Shown: one piece after another, positions 30,643 to 39,436 of the stretch
Position numbering within the stretch: position 1 is the first letter of the stretch
Layout of the letters: every line of letters begins with the position of its first letter
Assembly (NCBI GenBank): GCA_903893945.1
Contig: CAITOF010000042.1
Location: 16,425 to 80,424 of the forward strand
Direction: 5' to 3'
DNA: 64,000 nt
DNA from: an uncultured Oxalobacteraceae bacterium
Lineage (GTDB): Bacteria; Pseudomonadota; Gammaproteobacteria; Burkholderiales; Burkholderiaceae_D
Notes under the pieces: model-generated
What the model was told of the DNA's origin: nothing
What the model saw: the letters and a program-made list of their open reading frames with translations, nothing else
Database searches by the model: none
Program-made: the position numbers and the translations under genes

Positions 30643-31482
30643 ATGGCATCGACGAATACACCTGAACAATCTGCCCTGGGAAAGCCATCGGCCTACGTCG
30701 ATCAATACGACGCCAGCCTGCTGTTCCCCATTCCGCGCGCACCCAAACGTCACGAGATCGGCATCCACGGCACCCTGCCTTTTCTGGGGGTCGATATCTG
30801 GAATGCTTACGAGCTGTCCTGGCTGAACAGCCGTGGCAAGCCGCAGATTGCCCTGGCTACGTTTATCGTGCCGGCAGACTCGCCCAACATCATCGAATCA
30901 AAGTCATTCAAGTTATATCTGAATTCATTGAACCAGACCCGAATTGACAGCGCCCTGGCCCTGCAGAATTTACTGACCAGCGATGTGGCACGCGCAGTTG
31001 GTGCGCCTGTCCAGGTCAGGCTGACGCTGCCCGACGAATTTTCCGGACTCGGGATTGCCGATCTGGAAGGATTATCGATAGACCGGCTGGACATTGAAGT
31101 CGAGTCCTACACGCCCAACGCCGCCCTGCTGACATCGGACACGTCAGCAGCGCCGGTGGAAGAGACGCTGGTATCGAATTTACTGAAATCAAACTGTCTG
31201 ATCACCGGGCAACCTGACTGGGCCAGTGTGCAGATCGATTATGTCGGTCCACCGATTGATCAGGCCGGCCTGCTGGCTTACCTGATCGGCTTTCGGACCC
31301 ACAACGAATTTCATGAGCAATGCGTGGAACGCATCTTCATGGATGTTTTACAGCAATGCAAACCGCAAAAACTGACGGTGTATGCACGTTATACGCGGCG
31401 CGGTGGCCTCGATATCAATCCGTGGCGCAGCAATTTCAGCAGTAACCGGTTCCCTACCAACTGTCGCCATGCCCGACAATAA
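30643..31482 (+). CDS. queF: NADPH-dependent 7-cyano-7-deazaguanine reductase (long type)
   Basis: Enzyme of 279 residues that reduces preQ0 to preQ1 in queuosine synthesis. It is the two-module proteobacterial form: the N-terminal module has [18 protein letters not shown] near residue 87, and the C-terminal module has [17 protein letters not shown] with the catalytic Cys near 187, [12 protein letters not shown], and [17 protein letters not shown] at the end. It starts 4 bp after ilvA and is followed 16 bp later by the PagP-like gene. Confidence 0.96.
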   Translation: MASTNTPEQSALGKPSAYVDQYDASLLFPIPRAPKRHEIGIHGTLPFLGVDIWNAYELSWLNSRGKPQIALATFIVPADSPNIIESKSFKLYLNSLNQTRIDSALALQNLLTSDVARAVGAPVQVRLTLPDEFSGLGIADLEGLSIDRLDIEVESYTPNAALLTSDTSAAPVEETLVSNLLKSNCLITGQPDWASVQIDYVGPPIDQAGLLAYLIGFRTHNEFHEQCVERIFMDVLQQCKPQKLTVYARYTRRGGLDINPWRSNFSSNRFPTNCRHARQ

Positions 31483-31498
31483 TCACTCCAGACCCCCT

Positions 31499-32107
31499 AT
31501 GACAATCACTCACTTACGTTCTTCCCTCGTTCTGTTCTGCGCGACTCTCAGCTTCGCCACATGCGGTTACGCCCAAACCCCTGACGCCCCGGCCAGCACC
31601 AGCACCACTGAACCCGGCTGGTTCACCAGTCACTGGGATGCCGCTGAAAACAAAATCGAGAGCATTTATGACGTTGACCGCCTGTCGATCATACTGTCGG
31701 GCTACGCCTACCATAATCGCAGCACCTATCCTGAATCTCACCTGCATGACGACAACGAGAGAACCTGGGGTCTGGGGGTGAGCAAGGAAATGCGCGATGA
31801 AAAAGACAACGAAGAATCCATCCAGTTTCTCGCCATATCGGATTCGCATTTCCAGCCCCAGATCAGTGCCACCTATACCTATGACTGGATGAAACCGTTA
31901 CCGGGCAACTTGGAAATGGGTCTGGGCTTCAAAGCCGGCCTTATCGCACGACCCGATATATACAAGGGCATTCCCATACCAGGCGCTTTACCGGAGTTCT
32001 CCATCGGTACACGCGATACCAAACTCCTGTTTGTGTACGTGCCCAAACTGACCGGCACGATCAATGGTGATGTCCTGTGGGTGACCCTGCGCTGCAATCT
32101 GAAGTAA
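31499..32107 (+). CDS. pagP: Lipid A palmitoyltransferase PagP-like outer-membrane enzyme
   Basis: Protein of 202 residues with a signal peptide ending near GYA-QTP (about residue 25). The mature part aligns by eye with enterobacterial PagP: GYAYHNRSTYP, DDNERTWGLGVSK, LAISDSHFQPQ, NLEMGLGFKAGLIAR and IPIPGALPEFSIG all have clear counterparts. The catalytic trio is kept as H72, D115 and S116. PagP moves a palmitate from phospholipid to lipid A in the outer leaflet and raises resistance to antimicrobial peptides. ATG 31499 is chosen because it starts the signal peptide; the open frame extends 117 bp upstream into queF. No Mg/PhoP-type regulatory site is recognised. Confidence 0.85.
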   Translation: MTITHLRSSLVLFCATLSFATCGYAQTPDAPASTSTTEPGWFTSHWDAAENKIESIYDVDRLSIILSGYAYHNRSTYPESHLHDDNERTWGLGVSKEMRDEKDNEESIQFLAISDSHFQPQISATYTYDWMKPLPGNLEMGLGFKAGLIARPDIYKGIPIPGALPEFSIGTRDTKLLFVYVPKLTGTINGDVLWVTLRCNLK

Positions 32108-32188
32108 AAAAAACACAACAAAACAGGGCGTTATTTATCGGCAATAGTGCATGGAAATAACAATACCCAACACTTAATCCAATTGATA

Positions 32189-32216
32189 TTGCACAATGTA
32201 TAAAGAAGTCTATAAT
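32189..32216 (+). promoter_or_regulatory. Sigma-70 type promoter for ptsN-hprK-rapZ
   Basis: TTGCAC (32189-32194), 16-nt spacer, perfect TATAAT (32211-32216), 47 bp before the ptsN start. It lies in the 156-bp gap after pagP and would drive the ptsN-hprK-rapZ operon. The match is strong for the -10 and fair for the -35. Confidence 0.65.
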
Positions 32217-32263
32217 TTGCGCCACGCGACCTATTTGGGAAGCAGTTTGGGACCTCAGGCATC

Positions 32264-32731
32264 ATGACGAATATTGCAAAAATCTTACCCCTGTCTAACG
32301 TTGTATTAAATCTTGAAGTATCAAGCAAAAAGCGGGCTTTTGAACAGGCGGGTCTTTTATTTGAAAATAATTGCGGTATTGCAAGGTCAACGGTGTCCGA
32401 GAACCTGTTTGCGCGTGAACGGCTAGGCTCGACCGGCCTCGGTCACGGGGTCGCCATTCCGCATGGAAGGATCAGCGGATTAAAAAAACCTGTCGCCGCT
32501 TTTATTCGCCTGGCCGAACCCATTCCGTTTGAATCGCCCGATGGCGAACCCGTCCACTTACTGATTTTCCTGTTAATGCCTGACAGTGTCACCAAACAGC
32601 ATCTGGCCATCCTCGCCGAAATTGCAGAAATGTTTTCTGACGTGTCGATGCGGACAGAGTTGACCACAATCACCGACCCGGCCGAAATACATCATTTAAT
32701 ATTGGGATGGCAGCCACAGATTACGGCCTGA
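32264..32731 (+). CDS. ptsN: PTS IIA-like nitrogen regulatory protein
   Basis: EIIA-Ntr protein of 155 residues. The phosphorylated His is H67 in GHGVAIPHGRISGL, and HLLIFLLMPDSVTKQHL is the family motif. It receives phosphate from the PtsP/PtsO (Npr) chain and regulates potassium uptake, nitrogen and carbon responses; it does not transport sugar. It starts the ptsN-hprK-rapZ group. The usual upstream hpf and rpoN genes are absent: pagP is upstream instead. Confidence 0.95.
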   Translation: MTNIAKILPLSNVVLNLEVSSKKRAFEQAGLLFENNCGIARSTVSENLFARERLGSTGLGHGVAIPHGRISGLKKPVAAFIRLAEPIPFESPDGEPVHLLIFLLMPDSVTKQHLAILAEIAEMFSDVSMRTELTTITDPAEIHHLILGWQPQITA

Positions 32732-32775
32732 ACCCGATGCGACGTCAGCATTTCAACTTTTGAGCGTTCCTTTAC

Positions 32776-33738
32776 ATGCCAAATCCAAGCACTCTGTCGA
32801 TACAAACCATTTACGAAGAGAATCGCGATTTATTGAAACTAGGCTGGTTTGCAGGTTGTTCCGGGGGCGATAAGCTCATTTTTGGTGACGCCACGTCCGC
32901 GGCCGACCAGGTCGGGCATCTCAACCTGATCCACCCAAGCCGGATCCAGGTACTGGGTCACCAGGAGAAAGCGTATTACGAACGCATTTCATCGAATACC
33001 CGGGCCCATTTATTTCGCGATCTGGTAGCGGGTGGCACACCTGCTGTCATCATTTCACAAGGTCTCGAAACACCCCCTGACTTGCTGGCGGTGTGTGATG
33101 AAAACAATATCCCCCTGTTCTCCACGCCCATGGCCTCGGCGCAGGTCATTGACTATTTGCGGGTATTCTTATCGAAGCGGCTGGCCCAGCAAATCACGAT
33201 GCACGGTGTGTTTATGGACGTGCTTGGCGTGGGCGTGCTGATTACCGGCGATTCCGGCCTGGGCAAAAGCGAACTGGGTCTGGAACTGATTTCACGCAGC
33301 CACGGTCTGGTGGCTGACGACGCGGTTGAATTTTCACGCATTGCGCCCAACATGATCGAGGGTCGCTGCCCACCGCTGCTGCAGAATCTTCTGGAAGTGC
33401 GCGGCCTGGGATTACTCGACATACGCGCGATTTTTGGTGAGACCGCGGTACGCCGGAAAATGCGCCTGAAACTGATCGTGCACCTGGTGCGCCGCAGTAC
33501 CAAGGAAGACAGTTATGAACGTCTGCCTATCGACGCCCAGACCGAAGAAGTGCTGGGTCTGGCCGTGCGCAAAGTGACGATCCCGGTGGCGGCCGGCCGG
33601 AATATTGCGGTATTGCTGGAAGCCGCGGTGCGCAACACGATCCTGCAGCTGCGCGGTATCGACACCTTGCAGATATTCATGGAACGCCAGCGTCAGGCCA
33701 TGAATGACAATGAAGAAGACGAACAGGAAGATGAGTAA
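32776..33738 (+). CDS. hprK: HPr kinase/phosphorylase
   Basis: Bifunctional enzyme of 320 residues that phosphorylates HPr on Ser and removes it. Walker A is GDSGLGKS at 158-165, and the HprK signature [20 protein letters not shown] is near residue 205. Catalytic His/Asp-type residues lie in LVADDAVEF. It starts 44 bp after ptsN. In betaproteobacteria HprK acts in an incomplete, regulatory PTS. Confidence 0.96.
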   Translation: MPNPSTLSIQTIYEENRDLLKLGWFAGCSGGDKLIFGDATSAADQVGHLNLIHPSRIQVLGHQEKAYYERISSNTRAHLFRDLVAGGTPAVIISQGLETPPDLLAVCDENNIPLFSTPMASAQVIDYLRVFLSKRLAQQITMHGVFMDVLGVGVLITGDSGLGKSELGLELISRSHGLVADDAVEFSRIAPNMIEGRCPPLLQNLLEVRGLGLLDIRAIFGETAVRRKMRLKLIVHLVRRSTKEDSYERLPIDAQTEEVLGLAVRKVTIPVAAGRNIAVLLEAAVRNTILQLRGIDTLQIFMERQRQAMNDNEEDEQEDE

Positions 33739-33765
33739 CCGTTTTACAAAACATCCGGACAGCTT

Positions 33766-34629
33766 ATGCGCATTTTTCTAATTTCAGGTATTTCCGGATC
33801 AGGCAAGTCCGTCGCATTGAACGTACTCGAGGATGCCGGTTTTTTCTGCGTCGACAATTTGCCGCCCATCCTGCTCCCTGAACTGGTCTACACGCTGGGA
33901 CAGGACAGGATCCAAACCGCGGCGATTGCCATCGATGCACGCAGCGCCAATTCACTCAGCGGCCTGACCAACAGCATTGAACAGCTGAAATCTGCCGGGC
34001 ATCAGGTGAATTTAATTTTCCTGACCGCCAAAACAGATTCCCTCATTGCGCGTTTTTCCGAAACCCGGCGCAGTCATCCACTCTCTCATCGCCTGCTTCC
34101 CGGACAAAACCCGAACGATCCGCGCACACTGGTCGAATGCATAGAAATTGAGCGCAAGTTGCTGGGCGACATGGAGGAAATTGCCGACGTGATCGACACC
34201 TCCGGACTCAAGACCAATCAGTTGCGCAGCTGGATCAAACAGCTTATCCAGATCGAACGCAGTGGCATGACCATCCTGTTTGAATCGTTCGCTTTCAAAG
34301 TCGGTGTGCCGCTCAACGCGGATCTGGTGTTTGATGTGCGCACTTTACCCAATCCGTATTACGACATCAATTTGCGCCCGCTCACAGGCCTGGATCTGCC
34401 GGTTCAGCTTTACATGGAAGATCAGCCCGAGTCACTGGCGATGTTAAACGACCTTACCCAATTTATCGAGAAATGGCTGCCGTCGTTCAAGAGCGACAAC
34501 CGGAGTTATTTGACCATCTGTATCGGCTGCACCGGCGGACAGCATCGTTCCGTGTATCTGGTTGAAAAACTCGCGGAACACTTCAAACCCGGAGAACAGG
34601 TGGTTATTCGCCACCGGGAATTACATTAA
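33766..34629 (+). CDS. rapZ: RNase adapter protein RapZ
   Basis: P-loop protein of 287 residues (YvcJ/YhbJ family). Walker A is ISGISGSGKS at the N-terminus; DVRTLPNPYYDINLRPLTGL and IGCTGGQHRSVYLVEKLAEHF are family signatures. In enterobacteria RapZ guides RNase E to the sRNA GlmZ and so controls glucosamine-6-phosphate synthase. Whether that applies here is unknown. It starts 27 bp after hprK and its end overlaps the convergent ABC permease gene by 9 bp. Confidence 0.95.
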   Translation: MRIFLISGISGSGKSVALNVLEDAGFFCVDNLPPILLPELVYTLGQDRIQTAAIAIDARSANSLSGLTNSIEQLKSAGHQVNLIFLTAKTDSLIARFSETRRSHPLSHRLLPGQNPNDPRTLVECIEIERKLLGDMEEIADVIDTSGLKTNQLRSWIKQLIQIERSGMTILFESFAFKVGVPLNADLVFDVRTLPNPYYDINLRPLTGLDLPVQLYMEDQPESLAMLNDLTQFIEKWLPSFKSDNRSYLTICIGCTGGQHRSVYLVEKLAEHFKPGEQVVIRHRELH

Positions 34630-35781
34630 TATACGCCGCATTTTTCTGCTGACATACCAGAGAGCCAGACACGTGATCAGGACGCAGGTCAGCACAGGCG
34701 CCAGCATGTCCGCCACGCCCACCACTTCATTATTCAGTATTTTGGTCATCAGCTGATTCTGCGCCAGCAGGGGCACCCACTTAAACCAGACCGGGTCTGC
34801 TCCCTGCTTGAATAAACCGACCATGGACACCAGCGGCGCAGCAACCACGATCAGGGTGCAGCGTGCCTGTGCTTCCTTGTGGCTTTTGCCGTTAATCGCG
34901 ATGGCAATCTGCAAGGCGGCTATGGCTAGGCCAAGTGGCAGCAGCACAAGTATCAGCAGCAGCAGTTCAGACGCGCTGAACTGCAGCATGATGCGCACCG
35001 TTTCATTTCGTACCAGAAACGTGGCAGGAAAAATGCTCAGCACACTGAAGACCACCACCATCATTGTCAATACCGCCACGGCAAGCCATTTTCCCAGGGT
35101 AAATGCCCAGCTCGGCACCGGATTCATCATCAGCGGCTCCAGCGACCCGCGCTCCCGTTCACCGGCTGACGTATCAATCGCCGCATATAACCCGGCGGAC
35201 ACCATGGTCAGCATCAGCATTAACGACAGCGCCCCTTTCAGTTGGGCACCGGAATCGGCAGTGCGGCTCAGGTGTCGCTCACGTACCTCCACGACATTCA
35301 GGATATCGGCTGACACACCACGCATCGCCAGGTTGAGTCCGGCCTTTTCGCTGGCAAAGCCCTGCAACAGGCGCCTGAGCGGTGCGACCCCGGTTTGCGA
35401 ATCCTGGTTGGCCACATCCATCACTATGGTCACTACCGGCCTCTCGCCTTCAGCCAGTTTGTCCTCAAAGTTGTCATCAATAACCAAGACCGGGTCAATC
35501 AGATTCTTGGTTTGTAACTGCTGTTCGTAATCCGCCGGCGCCGCCTTGATTTGATAGCCTTGCCGTAACACGTAATTTTCAAGTTCAGGGGCATGGCTCA
35601 GTCCAGCCACCCAGATCACTTTCTTTTCCACCTGCGTTTCATACCGGTTGGCTGACTCCGAAAGTATCACCATCATGAATGGCATACCGAACAGCGTAAT
35701 GACGAAAACCATCAGCATGGTGCGTTTGTCACGCAGGGCATCCATCAACTCTTTATACGCAATAAGCAGGATCACCTTCAT
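34621..35781 (-). CDS. ABC exporter permease, NatB-like
   Basis: Membrane protein of 386 residues. One N-terminal membrane segment (MLMVFVITLFGMPFMMVIL) is followed by a large extracytoplasmic domain (about 45-180) and five or so C-terminal segments, the layout of ABC-2 permeases such as NatB. The loop between contains GERERGSLEPLMMNPV, the coupling-helix motif of this family. The start overlaps the ATPase stop by 4 bp, so the two are coupled. NatAB exports sodium in Bacillus; the substrate here is unknown. Confidence 0.88.
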   Translation of the reverse strand: MKVILLIAYKELMDALRDKRTMLMVFVITLFGMPFMMVILSESANRYETQVEKKVIWVAGLSHAPELENYVLRQGYQIKAAPADYEQQLQTKNLIDPVLVIDDNFEDKLAEGERPVVTIVMDVANQDSQTGVAPLRRLLQGFASEKAGLNLAMRGVSADILNVVEVRERHLSRTADSGAQLKGALSLMLMLTMVSAGLYAAIDTSAGERERGSLEPLMMNPVPSWAFTLGKWLAVAVLTMMVVVFSVLSIFPATFLVRNETVRIMLQFSASELLLLILVLLPLGLAIAALQIAIAINGKSHKEAQARCTLIVVAAPLVSMVGLFKQGADPVWFKWVPLLAQNQLMTKILNNEVVGVADMLAPVLTCVLITCLALWYVSRKMRRILM

Positions 35782-36566
35782 GCGGCCCCCCGCAACGGTT
35801 CAGGTGGAAAAGCCAGTTTGACAAAGGCACTTTCAAAATCGGTCTCGTGTGCCTGATCAAGCAATTCCGGCACCGTCCCCTGTGCCACGGTTTTTCCGTG
35901 TGCAACAATGACTACACTGTCACAGAGCCGTTCCACTTCCTGCATGATATGGGTGGAAAAGATTATGCATTTGCTGCCGCCCTCGGGTGAGCGCAACCAG
36001 CGCAGAAAATCTCGCAGGGAGCGGGTGGCCAGCACGTCCAGTCCGTTGGTCGGTTCATCCAGGATGATGTTCCGGGGATCGTGGACCAGCGCACGCGCCA
36101 GCGCGGTTTTCATTTTTTCGCCCTGACTGAATCCCTCGCAGCGACGTTCAATAAACGAAGACATTTCCAGTACGCGTGCCAGTTCATCAACACGCAGATT
36201 GGCCTGATCGCCCGTCATTCCATGCAACCCGCCGTAATACACAATATTTTCACGCGCCGTCAGACGCGGATACAATCCGCGTGCGTCCGAAAGCACACCC
36301 ATCTGCGCCTGTGTCGTCTGGGCGCCGGCCTGCACGACCACACCGTCCACCCGTATCTGGCCACGATCCGGTTTTAACAGCGCGGCAATCATGCGCAGGG
36401 TGGTGGTTTTTCCTGCGCCGTTTGCGCCCAGCAGGCCGGTAATCTTCCCGTTGTCCGCCTGAAAGCGGATGGCGTCAACGGCTTGCACGACGTGCCCGTG
36501 TCCACGCTTCCAGAAACTGTTGGCGGGTCGAACAAATTGTTTGGCAATATCGTCTACCTGAATCAT
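35778..36566 (-). CDS. ABC exporter ATP-binding protein, NatA-like
   Basis: ATPase of 262 residues. Walker A GANGAGKTT is near residue 46, the ABC signature is EGFSQGEKMKTALARAL near 142, Walker B is IILDEPTNGLD near 165, and the switch His is in IFSTHIMQEVE. ATG 36566 overlaps the upstream hydrolase stop by 4 bp and the permease start by 4 bp, giving a three-gene coupled unit. The 17-codon extension upstream of 36566 lies inside the hydrolase gene and is rejected. Confidence 0.93.
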   Translation of the reverse strand: MIQVDDIAKQFVRPANSFWKRGHGHVVQAVDAIRFQADNGKITGLLGANGAGKTTTLRMIAALLKPDRGQIRVDGVVVQAGAQTTQAQMGVLSDARGLYPRLTARENIVYYGGLHGMTGDQANLRVDELARVLEMSSFIERRCEGFSQGEKMKTALARALVHDPRNIILDEPTNGLDVLATRSLRDFLRWLRSPEGGSKCIIFSTHIMQEVERLCDSVVIVAHGKTVAQGTVPELLDQAHETDFESAFVKLAFPPEPLRGAA

Positions 36567-38062
36567 TTTGGCTCCATCCCGGTCGCTGACGCCTGCTTCG
36601 GCGCAGGCGCAATCCACACACTCGGACGCGGAATCTGTCTGACACAGCTGGCATCCACATTGATGGCATCCTGATCCGATCTGGCATTAATGAAATTTGT
36701 CGCGACATCGGTCAGACAGGTCTGTTGCAGCATGCCATGCCCTGCGTGTTCCAGCGCGATATGGCGCGCCTTCGGCCCCAGGGCCTGGGCGATCCGTTCA
36801 GCATGCCAGGGTGGCGTGACCGGATCGATGCCACCGCTCAGCAGCAGAACCGGAGTCAGACTGGTGGCTGTCGCATAAAATCCGTCAGGCACGTGCCCGC
36901 GTGGCCAGTCACGGCAGATTCGGGTGTATTGCTGTCGATGAAGCGCGCCAAAATCATTATCGGCTTCTGGTACACCAGCCTGAACCAGCCGTTCATATTC
37001 TTCCGAACATACCGTTGAATAATGCATACCCATTGCGATCCCGCCCGGACTGGGCAGACCTCCGGCGCCGCTCAGGGCCAGCAGCGGATTAAAGTTACCC
37101 GTGCCGGCCTGCTCAATCGCATGGGGCAGTCCGGCACTGCTGACCGGTGAATAGAGCACCCGGGTCACCCAGTTCAGAACGTCGTCACGCCCAATGGTTG
37201 CGTTGATAGGCGTGCCCAAACGGGGATGGGTCAACTGGGTCTGTTTCGGCAGACCGGCCAGCAGTTTTTTCCAGTCCTGCTGCAAGTGGGGGTAGGAGGT
37301 CTGACAGCGTATATCATCACTGCAATCCGTGAATAAACGGTCCAGCGCTTTTTGCAGGTCATTGTCATCCAGCATCTGGTCGGGCTGAACCACACCATCC
37401 AGCACGCTGCGTTTGACCCGGTCAGGAAATTGGCGCTGGTATTCCTGCGCGGCGCGGGTACCGTATGAGACACCGACCAGATTGATTCTGGCATAGTGCA
37501 ACGCCGCACGTACCGCATCCAGATCCTGCATCGCGATACTGGTGGTGTAAAAGCGCAGATCGCCATAGGGTAATTTTTCCAGCTGCACCCTGCATTTCAG
37601 CATCTGCCGCACGTCGTAATCGGCCACACCAATGCCGCCAAAATCGTTTTCGTCGGGACATTCCAGCGGCGCGGATTTTCCGGTGCCGCGCTGATCCACA
37701 AACACCAGATCATGACGGCGCTGCAGTTTTTCAAATACCACCTGAATCCAGCTGGCCACATTAATGGCGCTCTGCCCCGGACCGCCGGCCAGCAGAAAAA
37801 CCGGGTCGGGCGCCTTATTCTTGTCCAGGGCGGTTAATACAATGAAGTGGATCGTAATCTGTTTGCCGCGCGGCTCATCCGGATTCAGGGGACGCTCTAG
37901 CTGTCCACACTGGACCTGCTGGGCAAAACCGTCCACCCGGCAGGGAGCGAGCAGCTCGCCGGCCACAGCGCAGAAGGAATGGATCAGCAGTAATAAACCC
38001 AGCACACCGCCCTGTACAACGCATCGCCACCGGTTTCGTAACCGGGACATGCCGTCAACCAT
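36563..38062 (-). CDS. Alpha/beta hydrolase with TAP-like C-terminal domain, exported
   Basis: Protein of about 499 residues. An N-terminal hydrophobic stretch (WRCVVQGGVLGLLLLIHSFCAVAG) looks like a signal peptide. The oxyanion loop region is FLLAGGPGQSA, and the nucleophile elbow is NLVGVSYGTRAAQEYQ (GVSYG). The C-terminal TAP-like domain contains LSGGIDPVTPPWHAERIA with the catalytic Asp and EHAGHGML with the His. It resembles secreted tripeptidyl aminopeptidases and prolyl-type esterases. The start is uncertain: ATGs at 38089, 38062 and 38050 all lack a strong RBS. Coupled to natA/natB-like genes. Confidence 0.82.
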   Translation of the reverse strand: MVDGMSRLRNRWRCVVQGGVLGLLLLIHSFCAVAGELLAPCRVDGFAQQVQCGQLERPLNPDEPRGKQITIHFIVLTALDKNKAPDPVFLLAGGPGQSAINVASWIQVVFEKLQRRHDLVFVDQRGTGKSAPLECPDENDFGGIGVADYDVRQMLKCRVQLEKLPYGDLRFYTTSIAMQDLDAVRAALHYARINLVGVSYGTRAAQEYQRQFPDRVKRSVLDGVVQPDQMLDDNDLQKALDRLFTDCSDDIRCQTSYPHLQQDWKKLLAGLPKQTQLTHPRLGTPINATIGRDDVLNWVTRVLYSPVSSAGLPHAIEQAGTGNFNPLLALSGAGGLPSPGGIAMGMHYSTVCSEEYERLVQAGVPEADNDFGALHRQQYTRICRDWPRGHVPDGFYATATSLTPVLLLSGGIDPVTPPWHAERIAQALGPKARHIALEHAGHGMLQQTCLTDVATNFINARSDQDAINVDASCVRQIPRPSVWIAPAPKQASATGMEPK

Positions 38063-38197
38063 GAACTTTTTCATCATTTTTTCGACCATGTTGGCGAATT
38101 CAGAGATATCCGGAAAGCCGGATTTTACCTGAACTATGAAGCCCGTATCGGGTAAGGCGCCGAAAACGCGACAATTCAGACTTGTTGCTGCCGTCAG

Positions 38198-38206
38198 CCC
38201 CCCCCC
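38198..38206. repeat. Homopolymer of nine C (poly-G on the coding strand) upstream of the hydrolase
   Basis: Nine consecutive C lie about 135 bp upstream of the chosen hydrolase start. Tracts of this length can slip during replication, so they may vary between cells. If translation instead began further upstream (the frame is open to 38257), the tract would be inside codons. Confidence 0.6.
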
Positions 38207-38364
38207 GCTCGCTGCCCCCGCCAGTTTATAAACCTGGCGAGCCCCTCCACCCTCCATGCCTGAATAGTCATGGTATATCGCAAGCGGTTGACCTAGTATT
38301 TAATCAGACGATTCCGGAATAACGATATCCCTTCCAAATACGGCTGTTTTTAAGGAATGAACCG

Positions 38365-39279
38365 ATGTCTGCGTGGATGGTTGAGCCCGGTCAGCACGAC
38401 TTTTACCCGAATTCACGGTTATTCCGACCGGAATGGCGGCTTTTTTTCGTTCAGTGCGCCTGGCGTCGCACGACTGGCCGAGGCGACGGTAACATCCGGA
38501 CGCTGGGCGGTGTCATTTTGTCAGTAATCATTTCGCTAACGGTTACGGGCGCGCACGCCACACCGCTGAAAATCTGCGAAGACACCGAGGATTTCGCCCC
38601 GTTCATGTACCGCGTCACCGATGCCAAGGGCGAAAAGTCCGGGGACCTGCAAGGCGTTACCATTGATTTGATCAGACAACTCGAAAAAAAGCTGAATCGG
38701 ACCATACAGTTTGACCTGATCCCCTGGAAGCGTTGCATGGCAATGGTTGAGCGTGGTGATTATGACATGGCAGCCGATGCCTACTTCGATGAGGAACGCG
38801 CCACCCGTTTCAGCTATTCAGCCGCTTATTTCACGCTGACCCCGCAGATTTTTTTCAGTACCCGGCGGTGGCCCAAGGGCTTTCCGGCCACATCCACCCA
38901 CCAGTTGGACAAGTTTCATGGCTGTGGCGTATTGGGTTATTCGTACGCGCATTATGGGGTAAAGGCTTCGGACCTTGATCTGGGCGCGAAAGATCATGAG
39001 CAGCTGATCGGCAAGTTAATGATTGATCGCTGCGACTACTTTTTTGAAGAACTCGAGATTATGATCGGGTTCAACCTGCTGGGTAAGCATTACCTCGAGG
39101 ACCCGGCGTTAGGACATCAATCGATTCGCGACGCCCGGGAACCCAGCCTGTATTTTATGGTCTCAAGATCCAGCAAAAAGGACACGGAGTTGCTAATCAA
39201 TTTTGATAAAGCCATCAATGACCTGAAGCGCGAAGGGAAAATCGCCACAGCCGCGAAGTGGCGGACTGCGCCCAACTAA
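38365..39279 (+). CDS. Periplasmic substrate-binding protein (SBP family 3 type)
   Basis: Protein of 304 residues. An unusually long N-terminal lead (about 45 residues) precedes a hydrophobic signal-like stretch GGVILSVIISLTVTGAHA. The mature domain starts LKICEDTEDFAPFMYRV and contains LQGVTIDLIRQLEKKLNRTI and GDYDMAADAYFDEERATRF, features of amino-acid-type SBP_bac_3 proteins. AAGGA at 38352 sits 8 nt before ATG 38365, but a later start giving a normal signal peptide is possible. No transporter genes adjoin it; such orphans may serve as sensors or share a permease encoded elsewhere. Confidence 0.8.
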   Translation: MSAWMVEPGQHDFYPNSRLFRPEWRLFFVQCAWRRTTGRGDGNIRTLGGVILSVIISLTVTGAHATPLKICEDTEDFAPFMYRVTDAKGEKSGDLQGVTIDLIRQLEKKLNRTIQFDLIPWKRCMAMVERGDYDMAADAYFDEERATRFSYSAAYFTLTPQIFFSTRRWPKGFPATSTHQLDKFHGCGVLGYSYAHYGVKASDLDLGAKDHEQLIGKLMIDRCDYFFEELEIMIGFNLLGKHYLEDPALGHQSIRDAREPSLYFMVSRSSKKDTELLINFDKAINDLKREGKIATAAKWRTAPN

Positions 39280-39436
39280 CCCCCCATGTATCGTTGCCTG
39301 TATGTTAATCACCGGCCCTTGGTTCTGGTGCCCGAATGGCCCCGTCGCGTGCATAGTATGAGCTAAATCAAGTCAGGGACAGCCGTATTTCGGTAAACTT
39401 GGCTCCCTTTTTCACTGCAAACCCGCAACACCTATC

